Source of the DNA: JANMGV01 sp037440405 | Lineage (GTDB): Bacteria > Planctomycetota > Planctomycetia > Pirellulales > Pirellulaceae | NCBI GenBank assembly: GCA_037440405.1 | Contig: JBBIUE010000002.1 | Coordinates: 89,679 to 153,678 of the forward strand | DNA: 64,000 nt | Direction of reading: 5' to 3' | Shown: in pieces, positions 1 to 9,387 of the stretch | How positions within the stretch are numbered: position 1 is the stretch's first letter | Layout: every line of letters starts with the position of its first letter | The notes under the pieces: generated by a model | What the model was told of the DNA's origin: nothing | What the model saw: the letters and a program-made list of their open reading frames with translations, nothing else | Database searches by the model: none | Translations under genes and position numbers: made by a program

Positions 1-2
1 CG

Positions 3-515
3 CTAGGCGTGCAGCTCGGAGAGGTTCTCGCCATAGCGGACGTGACTGCGGATCAAGCTGATGGAACGATCCTGCGGCGCTGTGCGGAGGAAGATTCGTT
101 GCTGTGGAGGCACTTGTCACGCGAAGCTGAGAAGACCCTGGATGACTGCCGCAAGTGGATGACCGCGCAAGGTGCAGCCGACACGTTGCTGGAAATCGAA
201 CCGCTATTGGATGGCCGAACGCTTTATTTTCACTTCCTTGGCGAGCCTCCAGCGGATTTCACCGAATGGTCGCAGGAGATTGTCGATCGGTATGAGGAAA
301 GGATACGAGCATCTCGGTTCTTTCAAATGTTGGAACAGGGTTGCGGTCCCGGGTGTGGAAGCGACGCGAAGGGCGGCTGCGGATCCAAATCTCAAGGATC
401 GAGTGGCGGCTGCGCTGTTTGCGTCGCCGCTTCCGCGTGTCATTCTCGCAAGTTGCAATCGGCTACAGATTCGACTGAACAGCATTCACCACGAAGATCA
501 GTCGGAGGCGAGTAA
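3..515 (+). CDS. PSP1-domain protein, 5' end outside the window
   Basis: The reading frame is open to the left edge, so the gene is probably truncated; a GTG at 9 is the first in-window start but need not be real. The readable part matches the C-terminal PSP1 region: a helical stretch with alternating charges, then the strand-rich core with LLEIEPLLDGRTLYFHFLGE, then a helix. The tail is Cys/Gly-rich, with repeated CG pairs within the last 60 residues, which could bind metal, although cysteines also occur in other PSP1 proteins. In Firmicutes, PSP1 proteins such as YaaT act in phosphorelay and RNA-decay complexes; the planctomycete role is unknown. The stop lies 3 bp before tadA, so the two are probably cotranscribed. 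The family call is fairly sure, the function is not. Confidence 0.7.
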   Translation, partial: LGVQLGEVLAIADVTADQADGTILRRCAEEDSLLWRHLSREAEKTLDDCRKWMTAQGAADTLLEIEPLLDGRTLYFHFLGEPPADFTEWSQEIVDRYEERIRASRFFQMLEQGCGPGCGSDAKGGCGSKSQGSSGGCAVCVAASACHSRKLQSATDSTEQHSPRRSVGGE

Positions 516-518
516 GTC

Positions 519-1001
519 ATGGATGCCGAAGTCTTGCTCGATCGTGACGAATGGTTCATGCAATTGGCGCTCGAGCAAGCTTACGAGGCGATGGCTCAGG
601 ATGAAGTCCCCGTGGGAGCTGTGATCGTCCGTCGGGAGCGGGTGATCGGGACAGGGTACAATCAGCGAGAACAACTTAAGGACCCGACTGCACACGCGGA
701 GATGATTGCCATCACCCAAGCTGCTTCGACGCTGCAGAGTTGGCGACTGGAGGATTGCACACTCTACGTCACACTCGAACCTTGCCCGATGTGTGCGGGC
801 GCCATTCTGCAGTCGAGAGTGCCGCGACTCGTGTTTGGGACTGCTGACCCAAAAGCGGGGGCCGTTCAATCGCTGTATCAGTTGCTCTCGGATTCTCGTC
901 TCAATCATCGGGTCGAAGTTCGTTGGGGATTGCTTGGGGAGGCCTGCGGAAAGGTCTTGAGTGACTTCTTCGAGCAGAAGAGACGACTGGGGAAAAAATA
1001 A
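519..1001 (+). CDS. tadA: tRNA-specific adenosine deaminase TadA
   Basis: Converts adenosine to inosine at the wobble position of tRNA-Arg(ACG) in the cytoplasm. The 160-residue product has the full cytidine/deoxycytidylate deaminase signature: His59-Ala-Glu61 (zinc ligand and proton shuttle) and Pro88-Cys89-x-x-Cys92 (the other zinc ligands), in the family's usual size and spacing. A GGAGG ribosome site at 504-508 sits 10 bp before the ATG, inside the end of the upstream PSP1 gene, which supports this start and translational linkage. Related cytosine or guanine deaminases share the fold, but the early PVGAVIV strand and the PCPMCAGA motif fit TadA best. Confidence 0.93.
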   Translation: MDAEVLLDRDEWFMQLALEQAYEAMAQDEVPVGAVIVRRERVIGTGYNQREQLKDPTAHAEMIAITQAASTLQSWRLEDCTLYVTLEPCPMCAGAILQSRVPRLVFGTADPKAGAVQSLYQLLSDSRLNHRVEVRWGLLGEACGKVLSDFFEQKRRLGKK

Positions 1002-1297
1002 CGGGACCATGTCCAATGTGGTAGGTAGGATTGCGAAATCGACCGAAATGTTGCAATGCACATGCCGGACACGTAAGTTCAAAGAGGCTATGCTCACTCG
1101 AATCATCTTCAAACGAAAAACGAGGGCTTGGTTGTGCGACTTGCTTCGCAGCGTTGAACTTTGTCAAAGGTTTCGCCAGTTACAAGTGATCTGAGGACGG
1201 TTTCGCTTGCTTCCTAGCGTTCGATATGGTTAAGCTTGTAGGAGTGATGAACATCGAGCTCCATCTTCCAGGCCGTATCCTTCAAAGGCAGAAAACG

Positions 1298-2206
1298 ATG
1301 TTGTTCCTTCGATTCGCCGCTGCTTGCATCTTGCTTGTAGTATTCATTATTTTTTGCATCGCGTCAGATGCACAGGAAGACAAGGTCTATTCCGGGCCGC
1401 AGGAGGGCGAAGTGCTTCCCGCTTTCACGGTTCAAGGTGTTTACGACGACGCTGAGAAAGAGCTCGACTATGTTACGGAAGCGGGGAAGGAACCCTTACT
1501 TTTGATTTTCGTTCACGACGTGAATCGGCAGTCGATCTCGATGACGCGAGTCCTTTCGCAGTATGCGAAGGAACGGTCTTCGGACGGACTTCAGGCGGGT
1601 GTGATCTTTCTGGACCGTGACCCCTTGGAAGCCGAATCGCGATTGCAGCGGATTCGCCACGCCTTGACTCCAGGAGTTCGGACTAGCTATTCGCCCGAGG
1701 GGTTGGAAGGACCTGGGGAACTGGGGCTTAATCGCCGTGTCATGTTAACGGTCCTCCTCGCCAAGAGCGGAGTAGTGGTCGCGAATTTTGCGATGATTCA
1801 GCCTAGCTTGAATGTGGACCTACCCAAAATCGTCGCCAGTGTGTGCGATGCCATTGGAGGAGAGCCTCCGAAGATCGAGGATTTGCTTCGAGATGGGGGA
1901 ATGTCGGGAATGCGTACGGCAAATGCCACTGCCGAGGCTCCCAACTTGCGAGCCCTGGTCGGTCCTCTCATTCGATTGGATGCCTCTCCAGTGGAAGTTG
2001 ACCGCATCGCAACTGATATTGAAGAACAAGCATCACGCGACGACGCGATTCGGCGTGAGCTGGGGCGAATTGCTTCGACGATTGTCAAAAGTGGCAAGCT
2101 TTCGAATTACGGAACAGAAAAGGCGCGAGAGTATCTCGCGAAGTGGGCCAAGGAGTTCGCTGATGAGGCGATCAGAGAGCCCGAGGACAAGTCGCCTAGG
2201 AGATAA
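1298..2206 (+). CDS. Exported thioredoxin-fold protein without redox cysteines
   Basis: From the ATG at 1298 the product starts with a basic residue and a long hydrophobic segment ending near an Ala-Gln junction, a plausible signal peptide; an upstream start at 1226 would add 24 hydrophilic residues. The next 160 residues have redoxin (AhpC/TSA-like) layout: a GEVLPAFTVQGV strand, then PLLLIFVHDVNRQS where a peroxidatic or CxxC cysteine would normally stand. No cysteine is present there, so it is unlikely to be an active thiol enzyme. The C-terminal half is charged and helical. It ends 6 bp before the DUF1549 gene and probably belongs to the same transcription unit. Function unknown. Confidence 0.7.
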   Translation: MLFLRFAAACILLVVFIIFCIASDAQEDKVYSGPQEGEVLPAFTVQGVYDDAEKELDYVTEAGKEPLLLIFVHDVNRQSISMTRVLSQYAKERSSDGLQAGVIFLDRDPLEAESRLQRIRHALTPGVRTSYSPEGLEGPGELGLNRRVMLTVLLAKSGVVVANFAMIQPSLNVDLPKIVASVCDAIGGEPPKIEDLLRDGGMSGMRTANATAEAPNLRALVGPLIRLDASPVEVDRIATDIEEQASRDDAIRRELGRIASTIVKSGKLSNYGTEKAREYLAKWAKEFADEAIREPEDKSPRR

Positions 2207-2212
2207 AACTCG

Positions 2213-4339
2213 GTGTTCAAGTTGACGTGGCTCATGGGCTATTGCCTAATCGGCTTGCTCTCTGCATCGAACGAAGGAGAGCCGTCGCTTGATTCCGACA
2301 TTCTGCCATGGATGACCAAACTGGGTTGCAATGCTGGAAATTGTCATGGCTCAGCGGCTGGGCGCGGAGGATTTCATCTCTCCCTGTTCGCGTCCGATCC
2401 TGCCGCTGATTACGAAGCGATCGTACACGAGCTGGAGGGTCGACGGATCGATCGCATCTTTCCTGAACGCAGCTTGGTTTTAGCCAAGCCGACCGGCTAT
2501 CTTGACCATGGTGGTGGCATTATCGCCGAGGACGACAGCCCATTCTCAGAACTCCTCGCTGCGTGGATTGGTAAGGGAGCCAAGCGAACCTCGCCACGAG
2601 CAACGCTTCATCTCGATGTCCAGCCAATAGATGTACTCGTTTCGTCATCCGAAGAACTTGTCGAGCTACAAATCCGAGCGCAATACAGTGACGGGCATGA
2701 AGAGACAGTCATGTCCAAGTCGTCGATCGTTCTTCCCGATGACGGTTCGGTGTCCTTGGTCGATGAGAACAAACTTCGAGTCCTTCGGCCCGGTCAGCAC
2801 ACGGTTCTGGTTCGCTTTATGGACAAAGTCGTCGCGGTCACATTGAGTCACAAGTTCGCGGATGCCGCGATTCCTGATGATCCTCGGGCAGTTGAAAACA
2901 CAATCGATAAGCATATCGTAAGCCGATTGCGAGACCTTGGGCTTACTTTTTCTCCTGCAGCGTCGGACTCTCGATGGCTGCGCCGTGTCACACTCGATTT
3001 GACTGGCCGATTGCCAACGCTTGACGAGCTGAATCAGTTTCAAAGCGAATCCTCGTCGAATCGTTATGAATCTGTTGTGGATCGCCTGCTATCGAGCGAA
3101 GCATTCGTGGACTTTTGGACGTTTCGGCTGGGCCGTTGGCTGAAAATTCACGAACAGCCCAAGGGACGTGCCGCTTTCGAAGCTTATCGTAATTGGCTTC
3201 GCCAGTGCGTTGCACTTGATGTCGGGTTCGATCGCATGGTTCGCGAGTTATTGTTGGCGGAAGGAGATTCGCATGAAAATGGGGCCGCGAATTTTCACCG
3301 GTTATGCGAGGACGCGCGCAAGGAAGCGGAGGTGGTTGCACGCCTTTTCATGGGGACTCGCATGGAATGTGCGAACTGCCACGATCATCCGTTGGATCGA
3401 TGGAAGCAGGATGACTATCATGGCTTCGCGGCGCTCTTCGCGGGAGTTCAGCGCGAACGCGTGGTGAAATTACAAGGGCGTGGAGTTGTTCATCATCCGA
3501 AAACCGGTGAATCAGCAACGCCTCGCATTCCGGGAATAGCCGCGTTGGCTCAAACTTCTCCAACGATCCAGCATTTCGCAGATTGGTTGACGGCATCGGA
3601 CAATGCGTTCTTTGCGCCGGCGATTGTGAATATGCTTTGGAAGCAGTTCTTCGGTCGTGGATTGGTCGATCCCTACAACGACTTCCGAGAAACCAATCCG
3701 GCCTCGCATCCTCCACTGTTACAGGAACTCGCGAAGGAAATGGGGCGCGATGGCTATCGACTTCGGCCATGGATCAAACGGGTCGTGCTAAGCAACACCT
3801 ATCGGACCGACTCCGAAGATGGGGATGGAGAATCCATCGATCCTCGGTTTTATGCGAAGACGATCTATCGTCCATTGGAGGCTGAAGTGTACGTCGACGC
3901 GATTCGGGACGTTTTGATGCCGAGCACGCGCGATGATAACGGCCCGCACGGCGTGCGAGCGATTCATCCAATCGATAGAGCAAATGCCAGTTCGAGTCTC
4001 CAAGTAATGAACGGCTGCATGCGCCAAGATGATTGCAGCGCGGATGAAGTAGCGAACTTAGGTTTAGCAGCTCAGTTGCACTTGATGAATAGCGATCTGA
4101 TCAATGCACTCCTGACAGATCCGAATGGTCAGCTCCAGATTTGGGAACGCGATCAAGTTCCTATTCATGAGCGACTTGAGAACATCTTTCTGCGTGCACT
4201 AACTCGAAATCCGACCACGCATGAATGGAATGCTTGGAACGACGAATCGAAATCTCGGAATCCCGACGAGCAGACTAAGTTGCTTGAGGACTTGGTGTGG
4301 AGCCTGCTCGTCAGCAAAGAGTTTCGATGCAACCATTGA
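2213..4339 (+). CDS. DUF1549/DUF1553 protein with cytochrome-like Cys motifs
   Basis: A typical large planctomycete exported protein. It has a short hydrophobic leader, then CNAGNCHG (Cys39, Cys44, His45), the planctomycete cytochrome-like motif, a beta-rich Ig-like region (about residues 120-215), DUF1549 (about 225-430) and DUF1553 (about 455-700). A second CxxCH (Cys386, Cys389, His390) lies in DUF1549. The start is GTG, preceded by AGGAG at 2198-2202. These proteins are almost always encoded next to a DUF1501 partner, as here (13 bp downstream). Their biochemical role is not established; links to breakdown of complex polysaccharides and haem-like electron transfer have been suggested. Family call very sure, function not. 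Confidence 0.92.
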   Translation: MFKLTWLMGYCLIGLLSASNEGEPSLDSDILPWMTKLGCNAGNCHGSAAGRGGFHLSLFASDPAADYEAIVHELEGRRIDRIFPERSLVLAKPTGYLDHGGGIIAEDDSPFSELLAAWIGKGAKRTSPRATLHLDVQPIDVLVSSSEELVELQIRAQYSDGHEETVMSKSSIVLPDDGSVSLVDENKLRVLRPGQHTVLVRFMDKVVAVTLSHKFADAAIPDDPRAVENTIDKHIVSRLRDLGLTFSPAASDSRWLRRVTLDLTGRLPTLDELNQFQSESSSNRYESVVDRLLSSEAFVDFWTFRLGRWLKIHEQPKGRAAFEAYRNWLRQCVALDVGFDRMVRELLLAEGDSHENGAANFHRLCEDARKEAEVVARLFMGTRMECANCHDHPLDRWKQDDYHGFAALFAGVQRERVVKLQGRGVVHHPKTGESATPRIPGIAALAQTSPTIQHFADWLTASDNAFFAPAIVNMLWKQFFGRGLVDPYNDFRETNPASHPPLLQELAKEMGRDGYRLRPWIKRVVLSNTYRTDSEDGDGESIDPRFYAKTIYRPLEAEVYVDAIRDVLMPSTRDDNGPHGVRAIHPIDRANASSSLQVMNGCMRQDDCSADEVANLGLAAQLHLMNSDLINALLTDPNGQLQIWERDQVPIHERLENIFLRALTRNPTTHEWNAWNDESKSRNPDEQTKLLEDLVWSLLVSKEFRCNH

Positions 4340-4352
4340 GGGCTTTCTTGCC

Positions 4353-5699
4353 ATGTTCGATGTCTATTTGAATCGGCGCCATTGGGTTCGCATCGGAACT
4401 CTCTCGGTCTTTGGTGCGATTACAGCAGATTTGCGCAGATCGACGTTTGCCGGTACGGGAGGAAGCGATGAAAAGCGGGACGTCCTCGCCAAGGCCGATT
4501 CCTGCATATTGATTTGGCTCGATGGTGGCCCCAGCCACTTAGATACATTCGATTTGAAACCGGCCGCACCTCAGGAACTTCGAGGACCGTTTCGACCGAT
4601 CAAAACCAATGTTCCCGGCATCGAAATCAGCGAGCTGATGCCGAATCTGGCGAACCAAGCGAACCATTTTGCGATCGTTCGTTCTGTGACGTCACCGCTC
4701 GGAGAGCACGGCTTAGCGAATCACTATCTTCTTACCGGTCACCCACCGTCGCCCACGCTTCGATATCCGAGTATCGGTTCTGTTGTCTCCTTTCTTCGAG
4801 ACACATCATCCGTTTTACCGAAGTATCTCTCACTTCCGGAGTCGGTGAGCGCGGGGGCCGGTTTCTTGCCCAGTGAACATGATCCTTTTGTGGTAGCCGG
4901 CGATCTAACCAAGCCCGATTTTCGCATCCAAGATGCCACTTTCTATCCAGGCATCGATGCGGAACGTTTGCGGAATCGTCGAACGTTTCTCGAAGCACTG
5001 AATCGACGGGCGAACTCGATGTATCGGGAAGAACCTAGTTCGGTCGAGGTTCATGGCCTCTCAAACGATCATTTCGATCGAGCATTTGAAATGATGTTCA
5101 ACGCGGGTGCTCGCGAAGCATTTCAGCTAGGTTCAGAACCAGAATCGAAACGTGCTCGATACGGATCACGAAAGTTTGGGCAAAGTTGCTTGTTAGCAAA
5201 GCGGCTGATCGAACGCGGTGTTCCGTTTGTGACCGTCGTCTACTCGGGATGGGATACTCATGACAACTTGGTGTTCAATCTGCGCGATGGTTTCACAGGC
5301 GCAATGCCCGGCGTGGGTTTGATACCGACGCTCGATCAAGGCCTTTCGGCACTGATCGACGATTTGTCTTCGAGCGGGAGGTTAGAGACGACATTGATTG
5401 TTGTGATGGGAGAATTTGGACGAACACCGAAGATCAACAATGGAGGTGGGCGTGATCATTGGCCCCGTGTCTTTAGCGTTGCGATGGCAGGAGGGGGAAT
5501 CGTTGGGGGACAAGTTGTCGGTGCCAGCGATCGAAACGGAGAAAGCCCGCTTGAACTTCCAGTCACTCCGGCTGATCTTGCCTGTACGGTATTTCGTTTG
5601 CTCGGCATCGATCCAGTGCAAGAGCTGAGAACGCGCGACGGGCGTCCCGTGGCAATTAATCAGCATGGAAAGCTCATCAAACCGTTGGTGGGAGCATAA
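4353..5699 (+). CDS. DUF1501 protein (alkaline-phosphatase-like fold)
   Basis: The most likely start is the ATG at 4353, 13 bp after the DUF1549/1553 stop, giving 448 residues; a longer frame would overlap that gene. The N-terminus carries an RRHW segment before a hydrophobic stretch, resembling a Tat export signal. Family hallmarks follow: LIWLDGGPSHLDTFDLKP near residue 50, a GEHGLANHYLLTGH segment, GWDTHDN near 310 and GEFGRTPKINNGGGRDHW near 350. The DGGP, GWDTHD and GRDHW elements correspond to metal-binding positions of the sulfatase/phosphatase fold. It is the standard genomic partner of DUF1549/1553 proteins, probably working with them in the periplasm. Substrate unknown. Confidence 0.93.
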   Translation: MFDVYLNRRHWVRIGTLSVFGAITADLRRSTFAGTGGSDEKRDVLAKADSCILIWLDGGPSHLDTFDLKPAAPQELRGPFRPIKTNVPGIEISELMPNLANQANHFAIVRSVTSPLGEHGLANHYLLTGHPPSPTLRYPSIGSVVSFLRDTSSVLPKYLSLPESVSAGAGFLPSEHDPFVVAGDLTKPDFRIQDATFYPGIDAERLRNRRTFLEALNRRANSMYREEPSSVEVHGLSNDHFDRAFEMMFNAGAREAFQLGSEPESKRARYGSRKFGQSCLLAKRLIERGVPFVTVVYSGWDTHDNLVFNLRDGFTGAMPGVGLIPTLDQGLSALIDDLSSSGRLETTLIVVMGEFGRTPKINNGGGRDHWPRVFSVAMAGGGIVGGQVVGASDRNGESPLELPVTPADLACTVFRLLGIDPVQELRTRDGRPVAINQHGKLIKPLVGA

Positions 5700-5703
5700 T
5701 TCC

Positions 5704-6681
5704 GTGTGTGCGTTTCTTGGTCCAATGGTAATCGCCTTTGCTTTGGGAACGTTCACCATAGAGCTCGACCAGCAAGTTGATCGGCCGGTAACGGCGGCCA
5801 TTTGGACTCCAAATGCTGATGGAGTCGTTCTCGGTTCGCAGGGAAGAGTCGAGCATCGAGATTGGCCTGATATCGAGAGAACGACCGAAATTCCGACCAC
5901 TCTGCGATATGTCCACGCCCTCTCGTTCAGCCCGGACGGACAGTTCTTGGCGATTGCCGGCGGTTCGCCTGCCGAATACGGACAGATCGAAATATGGAAC
6001 TGGTCAGAACGTCGAAAGTGCGCTGAAGCAAACCTCCATGACGATGTTGTTTACGATGTTTGCTTTCACAGCAAGGGAGATTTGGTGGTAACATCGAGCG
6101 GCGACGGTACCTGTCGAGTGCTCGCTTGGTCTTTAGGCCCAATGCCGACGTTTCGAGAGGTTGGAAGATTCGAAGCTCATTCCCGAGGTGTTCTTTCGTC
6201 CGTCTTTGTCGACGAGGACCTGATCGCGACTTCGGGCCTGGATGCCACCATTCGGATCTGGAATTGCAGGACGCAATCCGAGCAACGCTCTTTTGATCAG
6301 CATCTCGCTCCAGTCGGACAACTGTTTCTGTTCGCTCCTCCGAAGGACCCCAGACAACCACCAACTTTGTCCCCTGACGCTATGTTGGTCTCGGCTAGCT
6401 TCGATCGAACTGTTCGTTTCTGGAATCCTCTTGTCGGCAGGATGATTCGATTCGCTCGCGTTCCTTCCAGCCCTACAGCAATGCGATGGTCTGCACGAGA
6501 ACAATCGGTCATCGTGGGTTGTCGCGACGGGAGCGTCCGTTGGATTGATCCGGCTACTGCCAAAGAGATAGCAACCGTTGTCACCAAATCATCGCGAATC
6601 ACCGATCTCATGGTGCATCCACGTTCCAATGAGATCCTCATCATCGGAGACGGTGTCGATTTGTATAAACTGCCAAGGTAA
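5704..6681 (+). CDS. Exported WD40-repeat protein
   Basis: The frame opens inside the DUF1501 gene, but the GTG at 5704, 4 bp after its stop, gives a hydrophobic leader and is the likelier start (325 residues). The product shows about seven WD40 blades with readable ends such as ALSFSPDGQFLAIAGG, SGLDATIRIWN and SASFDRTVRFWNP, enough for one beta-propeller. In planctomycetes WD40 proteins often follow DUF1549/1501 pairs, which suggests an assembly or binding platform for the same exported complex. No catalytic motif is visible. The gene ends the + strand run; a hairpin lies about 240 bp downstream. Confidence 0.85.
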   Translation: MCAFLGPMVIAFALGTFTIELDQQVDRPVTAAIWTPNADGVVLGSQGRVEHRDWPDIERTTEIPTTLRYVHALSFSPDGQFLAIAGGSPAEYGQIEIWNWSERRKCAEANLHDDVVYDVCFHSKGDLVVTSSGDGTCRVLAWSLGPMPTFREVGRFEAHSRGVLSSVFVDEDLIATSGLDATIRIWNCRTQSEQRSFDQHLAPVGQLFLFAPPKDPRQPPTLSPDAMLVSASFDRTVRFWNPLVGRMIRFARVPSSPTAMRWSAREQSVIVGCRDGSVRWIDPATAKEIATVVTKSSRITDLMVHPRSNEILIIGDGVDLYKLPR

Positions 6682-6994
6682 TCGGAATGGCTCACCGTTC
6701 GACCGACGAATGATACGGCCAGATGGGGCCAACGAAGAGACTTGACTGCGCGAGCTCAACATCTTCAAAACCACTTAAATGAGCAGGCGATCAAATCGAT
6801 CCATCGAAACCCACAGCGTTAACGGACGGAACCACCTCTCGTTCCTCACTCATGTTTCGAACTCACGAGAGTTTCGGACGAACGTTTGTCTCTGTATGGC
6901 ATAGGTTCACCGCTTGAAGGCGTTAGGCGATCATCGCCTAAACTACCGAATGCTCGCGGTGATTCTCACAAGAGCAATTGATTGACGATTAGTT
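6682..6994. other. Intergenic region between convergent genes
   Basis: About 313 bp between the stops of the WD40 gene (+) and the Pro/Ser-rich gene (-). Apart from the perfect hairpin at 6923-6941 no gene, repeat or RNA was recognised. Confidence 0.6.
6923..6941. terminator. Short perfect hairpin, possible bidirectional terminator
   Basis: TTAGGCGA, a TCA loop and TCGCCTAA form an 8-bp perfect stem between two convergent genes, 54 bp from the - strand stop. There is no clear T-run on either side, so termination is an inference from position. Confidence 0.3.
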
Positions 6995-8188
6995 TCAGGC
7001 TCCATCGAAGCTCGCAGAGCCACTTCGGAATGCTGACAGAAGTGATCGATATCGGGTCACCAGTCGCGACAAGAGAATGGCCATGTAAACATTGGCGACG
7101 AAGGATAGCATGAATAGAATTGGCAGCAACTTGTCTCGTTGTGGTGTCGGCAGCGGTTGAGCTGCGACGCGAAGATTCTGATCGCTCGCTGAAGAGCCGC
7201 CGGAGACGAATTGAGATTGCTGGGCAGGATCGGAAAGGACAGCGACGTTCGTTTGCGGAACAGAATTAGCGGTATTCAGCGGCTGATTTGTGGCAACAGT
7301 CCGCGGTTGGTCGAATGATGCAGTAATGTTACTGCTGAGCAGACTTGATGAGTCCAAATCATCGAACCCACTCGAAACGTCCGCTCTTGGGTTCAAACGT
7401 TGGCGATCCAACGGAGGTTGAATTCCAGTTGGAGCCTGCATCGGGACGCGCCCAGCCGAATCTGCAACCGATCCATAGGGATTTCTTGCCGAAAACGAAT
7501 CGGCAGCGTTTCGAGGCGTGCTGGTCGAAGGAAAACTTGAGGTTGATGGAAAGCTTGTTGCCGGCATGGCGGGGGGATCTGATAATGTTGCCGATGGAAA
7601 CTGCCCCGGACTGCGTTGCGAAAGGTCAGGAGTTCCCAAATTCCGTGGAATATCGCGTTGCCGATCCTCGGAAACCGAACTCGAACTGATGGAGGAATTG
7701 TATGGGTTGCTATTCTGCAGGGAGGGAGGGACATTGAGATCCATCGAGGCAGAAGGGGGATTGAAGGCAGGTTGAATTGGTGCGTCTCGATCTCGGTCGA
7801 TCTGTGCGAATTGCGCTTCACTGGCGGATCCAGCCAAATTGGCAATAGCAGTTCCCGGTAACGTCCTCTGACTCGCCTTTGATAATTGGTTTCGAATTTC
7901 TCGAAGTTCTTCGAGGCTGGGCGAGCGTTCAGGGGGCTGGGAGCTAATACGAACTACGATCCTCGAAGCCAATCCAACCAGTTCGGGTGGCATATTGCTT
8001 TCCACTTCATCTCCCGACTTCATCATCAAGTCGACGGCCGCCGGCGCAATGTGAATGATGTAAACGAACTTCTGATCGGCTTCGCGATTCCAACCGAATT
8101 GAACGTACGGAGGCGGAGAGGAAACTTGAGCATGAAGTATCGATTGCAACAAGAACACAATCGCAATCGTCGAACCGAACCGCATCAT
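6995..8188 (-). CDS. Pro/Ser-rich membrane-anchored hypothetical protein
   Basis: The frame is open to 8275, but the ATG at 8188 has GAGG 9 bp upstream and begins directly with a signal peptide (MMRFGSTIAIVFLLQ...HAQ), so about 397 residues are expected. A small folded N-terminal domain (about 20-110) mentions an FVYIIHI strand and a charged helix. It is followed by about 220 residues of low-complexity sequence rich in Ser, Pro, Asn and Gln. Near the end, a transmembrane helix (LPILFMLSFVANVYMAILLS) is followed by a short basic tail. Topology is thus an exported protein with a C-terminal anchor and cytoplasmic tail. No family recognised; similar disordered envelope proteins are common in planctomycetes. 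Confidence 0.65.
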   Translation of the reverse strand: MMRFGSTIAIVFLLQSILHAQVSSPPPYVQFGWNREADQKFVYIIHIAPAAVDLMMKSGDEVESNMPPELVGLASRIVVRISSQPPERSPSLEELREIRNQLSKASQRTLPGTAIANLAGSASEAQFAQIDRDRDAPIQPAFNPPSASMDLNVPPSLQNSNPYNSSISSSSVSEDRQRDIPRNLGTPDLSQRSPGQFPSATLSDPPAMPATSFPSTSSFPSTSTPRNAADSFSARNPYGSVADSAGRVPMQAPTGIQPPLDRQRLNPRADVSSGFDDLDSSSLLSSNITASFDQPRTVATNQPLNTANSVPQTNVAVLSDPAQQSQFVSGGSSASDQNLRVAAQPLPTPQRDKLLPILFMLSFVANVYMAILLSRLVTRYRSLLSAFRSGSASFDGA

Positions 8189-8400
8189 GATATTCGACCT
8201 CGATGTCTTTCCCAAAAACGACCTCGTCAGCATCCAAGCAATGGTATCCCAAGAGGAGCATTCGGGTAAAGACAACTTGCCTATCTTCGCAGCCTTTTTT
8301 GCTGTTGAACTAGTTTCGCTAGCAATGAGAATCGTCTAGATTCTAGGTGACAAGAGTCTCAGTTCGATGGTGTCTCGTTTCGGCGATGAAGAAGAATTCG

Positions 8401-9357
8401 ATGCGTGTTTTCGTTACCAGGCTAATTCCAGCCAACGGGCTTAGCAAGCTGCAAGAGTTCTGCGACGTGGAAGTTTGGCCTGGAGCATTGCCTCCGAATC
8501 GAGAAGAGTTGCTCGGGAGAGTTACGGGCTGTGACGGACTGTTGACACTCTTAAGCGATTCGATTGACGCTGCTGTTATGGAAGCGGCTGGCTCACAACT
8601 CCGAGTGATCAGTAATTACGCTGTTGGCTACAACAATATCGACTTAGGCGAAGCCAAACGCCGTGGGATTTCCGTCGGAAACACGCCGGATGTTCTCACC
8701 GATGCGACCGCAGATATCGCAGTGGGGCTGATGTTGGCTGCGTCCCGCCATTTTCAGCAGAGCATGGATCAAGTTCGGGAGTTGCGTTGGAGGACCTGGG
8801 AGCCTTTGGGCTTTCTCGGTCATGACTTGAAAGGAGCAACACTAGGCATCGTGGGTATGGGCCGAATTGGACAGGCGGTCGCCGAACGTTGTTATGGCGG
8901 TTGGAAGATGAGCATCATCTACACCGCTCGTTCGGAGAAAAACCTTCCCTTTCCTGCGAAGCGAGTTGGCTTTGAGGAGCTGTTGGCTGCCTCCGACTTC
9001 ATCTCGGTCCATACCGATCTCAACGAGTCGACGAAACATCTTTTTAATGTTCGAGCCTTCCATCAAATGAAGCCGAATTGCGTTTTCGTCAACACCTCCC
9101 GAGGCGGAGTCGTGAATCAAGAAGATTTGTCCGAAGCACTTCGCGAGCAAACCATCTTCGCGGCAGGACTGGACGTGACCGACCCTGAGCCCCTCCCTGA
9201 AACAAGTTCACTTCGCCTGCTTCCAAACTGCATCATACTTCCACACATTGGATCTGCGACCTTTCGCAGCCGCTTTGCGATGGCGGAGATTGCAGCGGAT
9301 AACGTCATCCTTGGCCTGAGCGGACAACCTCTTCGGCATGCAGTCCCGCTGAGTTGA
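8401..9357 (+). CDS. D-isomer-specific 2-hydroxyacid dehydrogenase
   Basis: NAD(P)-dependent reduction of a 2-keto acid such as glyoxylate or hydroxypyruvate. From the ATG at 8401 (318 residues) the conserved fold begins at once with MRVFVTRLIP; the frame is open back to a GTG at 8347. The Rossmann motif GIVGMGRIGQAVAE lies near residues 149-162, and the catalytic Arg (NTSRGG, Arg234), Glu (TDPEPL, Glu263) and His (LPHIGSAT, His282) are all present. The overall sequence, with VISNYAVGYNNID early on, resembles glyoxylate/hydroxypyruvate reductase (GyaR/GRHPR) more than PGDH or lactate dehydrogenase. It is a single gene between oppositely oriented neighbours. Exact substrate is inferred. Confidence 0.9.
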   Translation: MRVFVTRLIPANGLSKLQEFCDVEVWPGALPPNREELLGRVTGCDGLLTLLSDSIDAAVMEAAGSQLRVISNYAVGYNNIDLGEAKRRGISVGNTPDVLTDATADIAVGLMLAASRHFQQSMDQVRELRWRTWEPLGFLGHDLKGATLGIVGMGRIGQAVAERCYGGWKMSIIYTARSEKNLPFPAKRVGFEELLAASDFISVHTDLNESTKHLFNVRAFHQMKPNCVFVNTSRGGVVNQEDLSEALREQTIFAAGLDVTDPEPLPETSSLRLLPNCIILPHIGSATFRSRFAMAEIAADNVILGLSGQPLRHAVPLS

Positions 9358-9387
9358 TTTGAAGCTGTTTGGCGGGTGCTGGATGGC

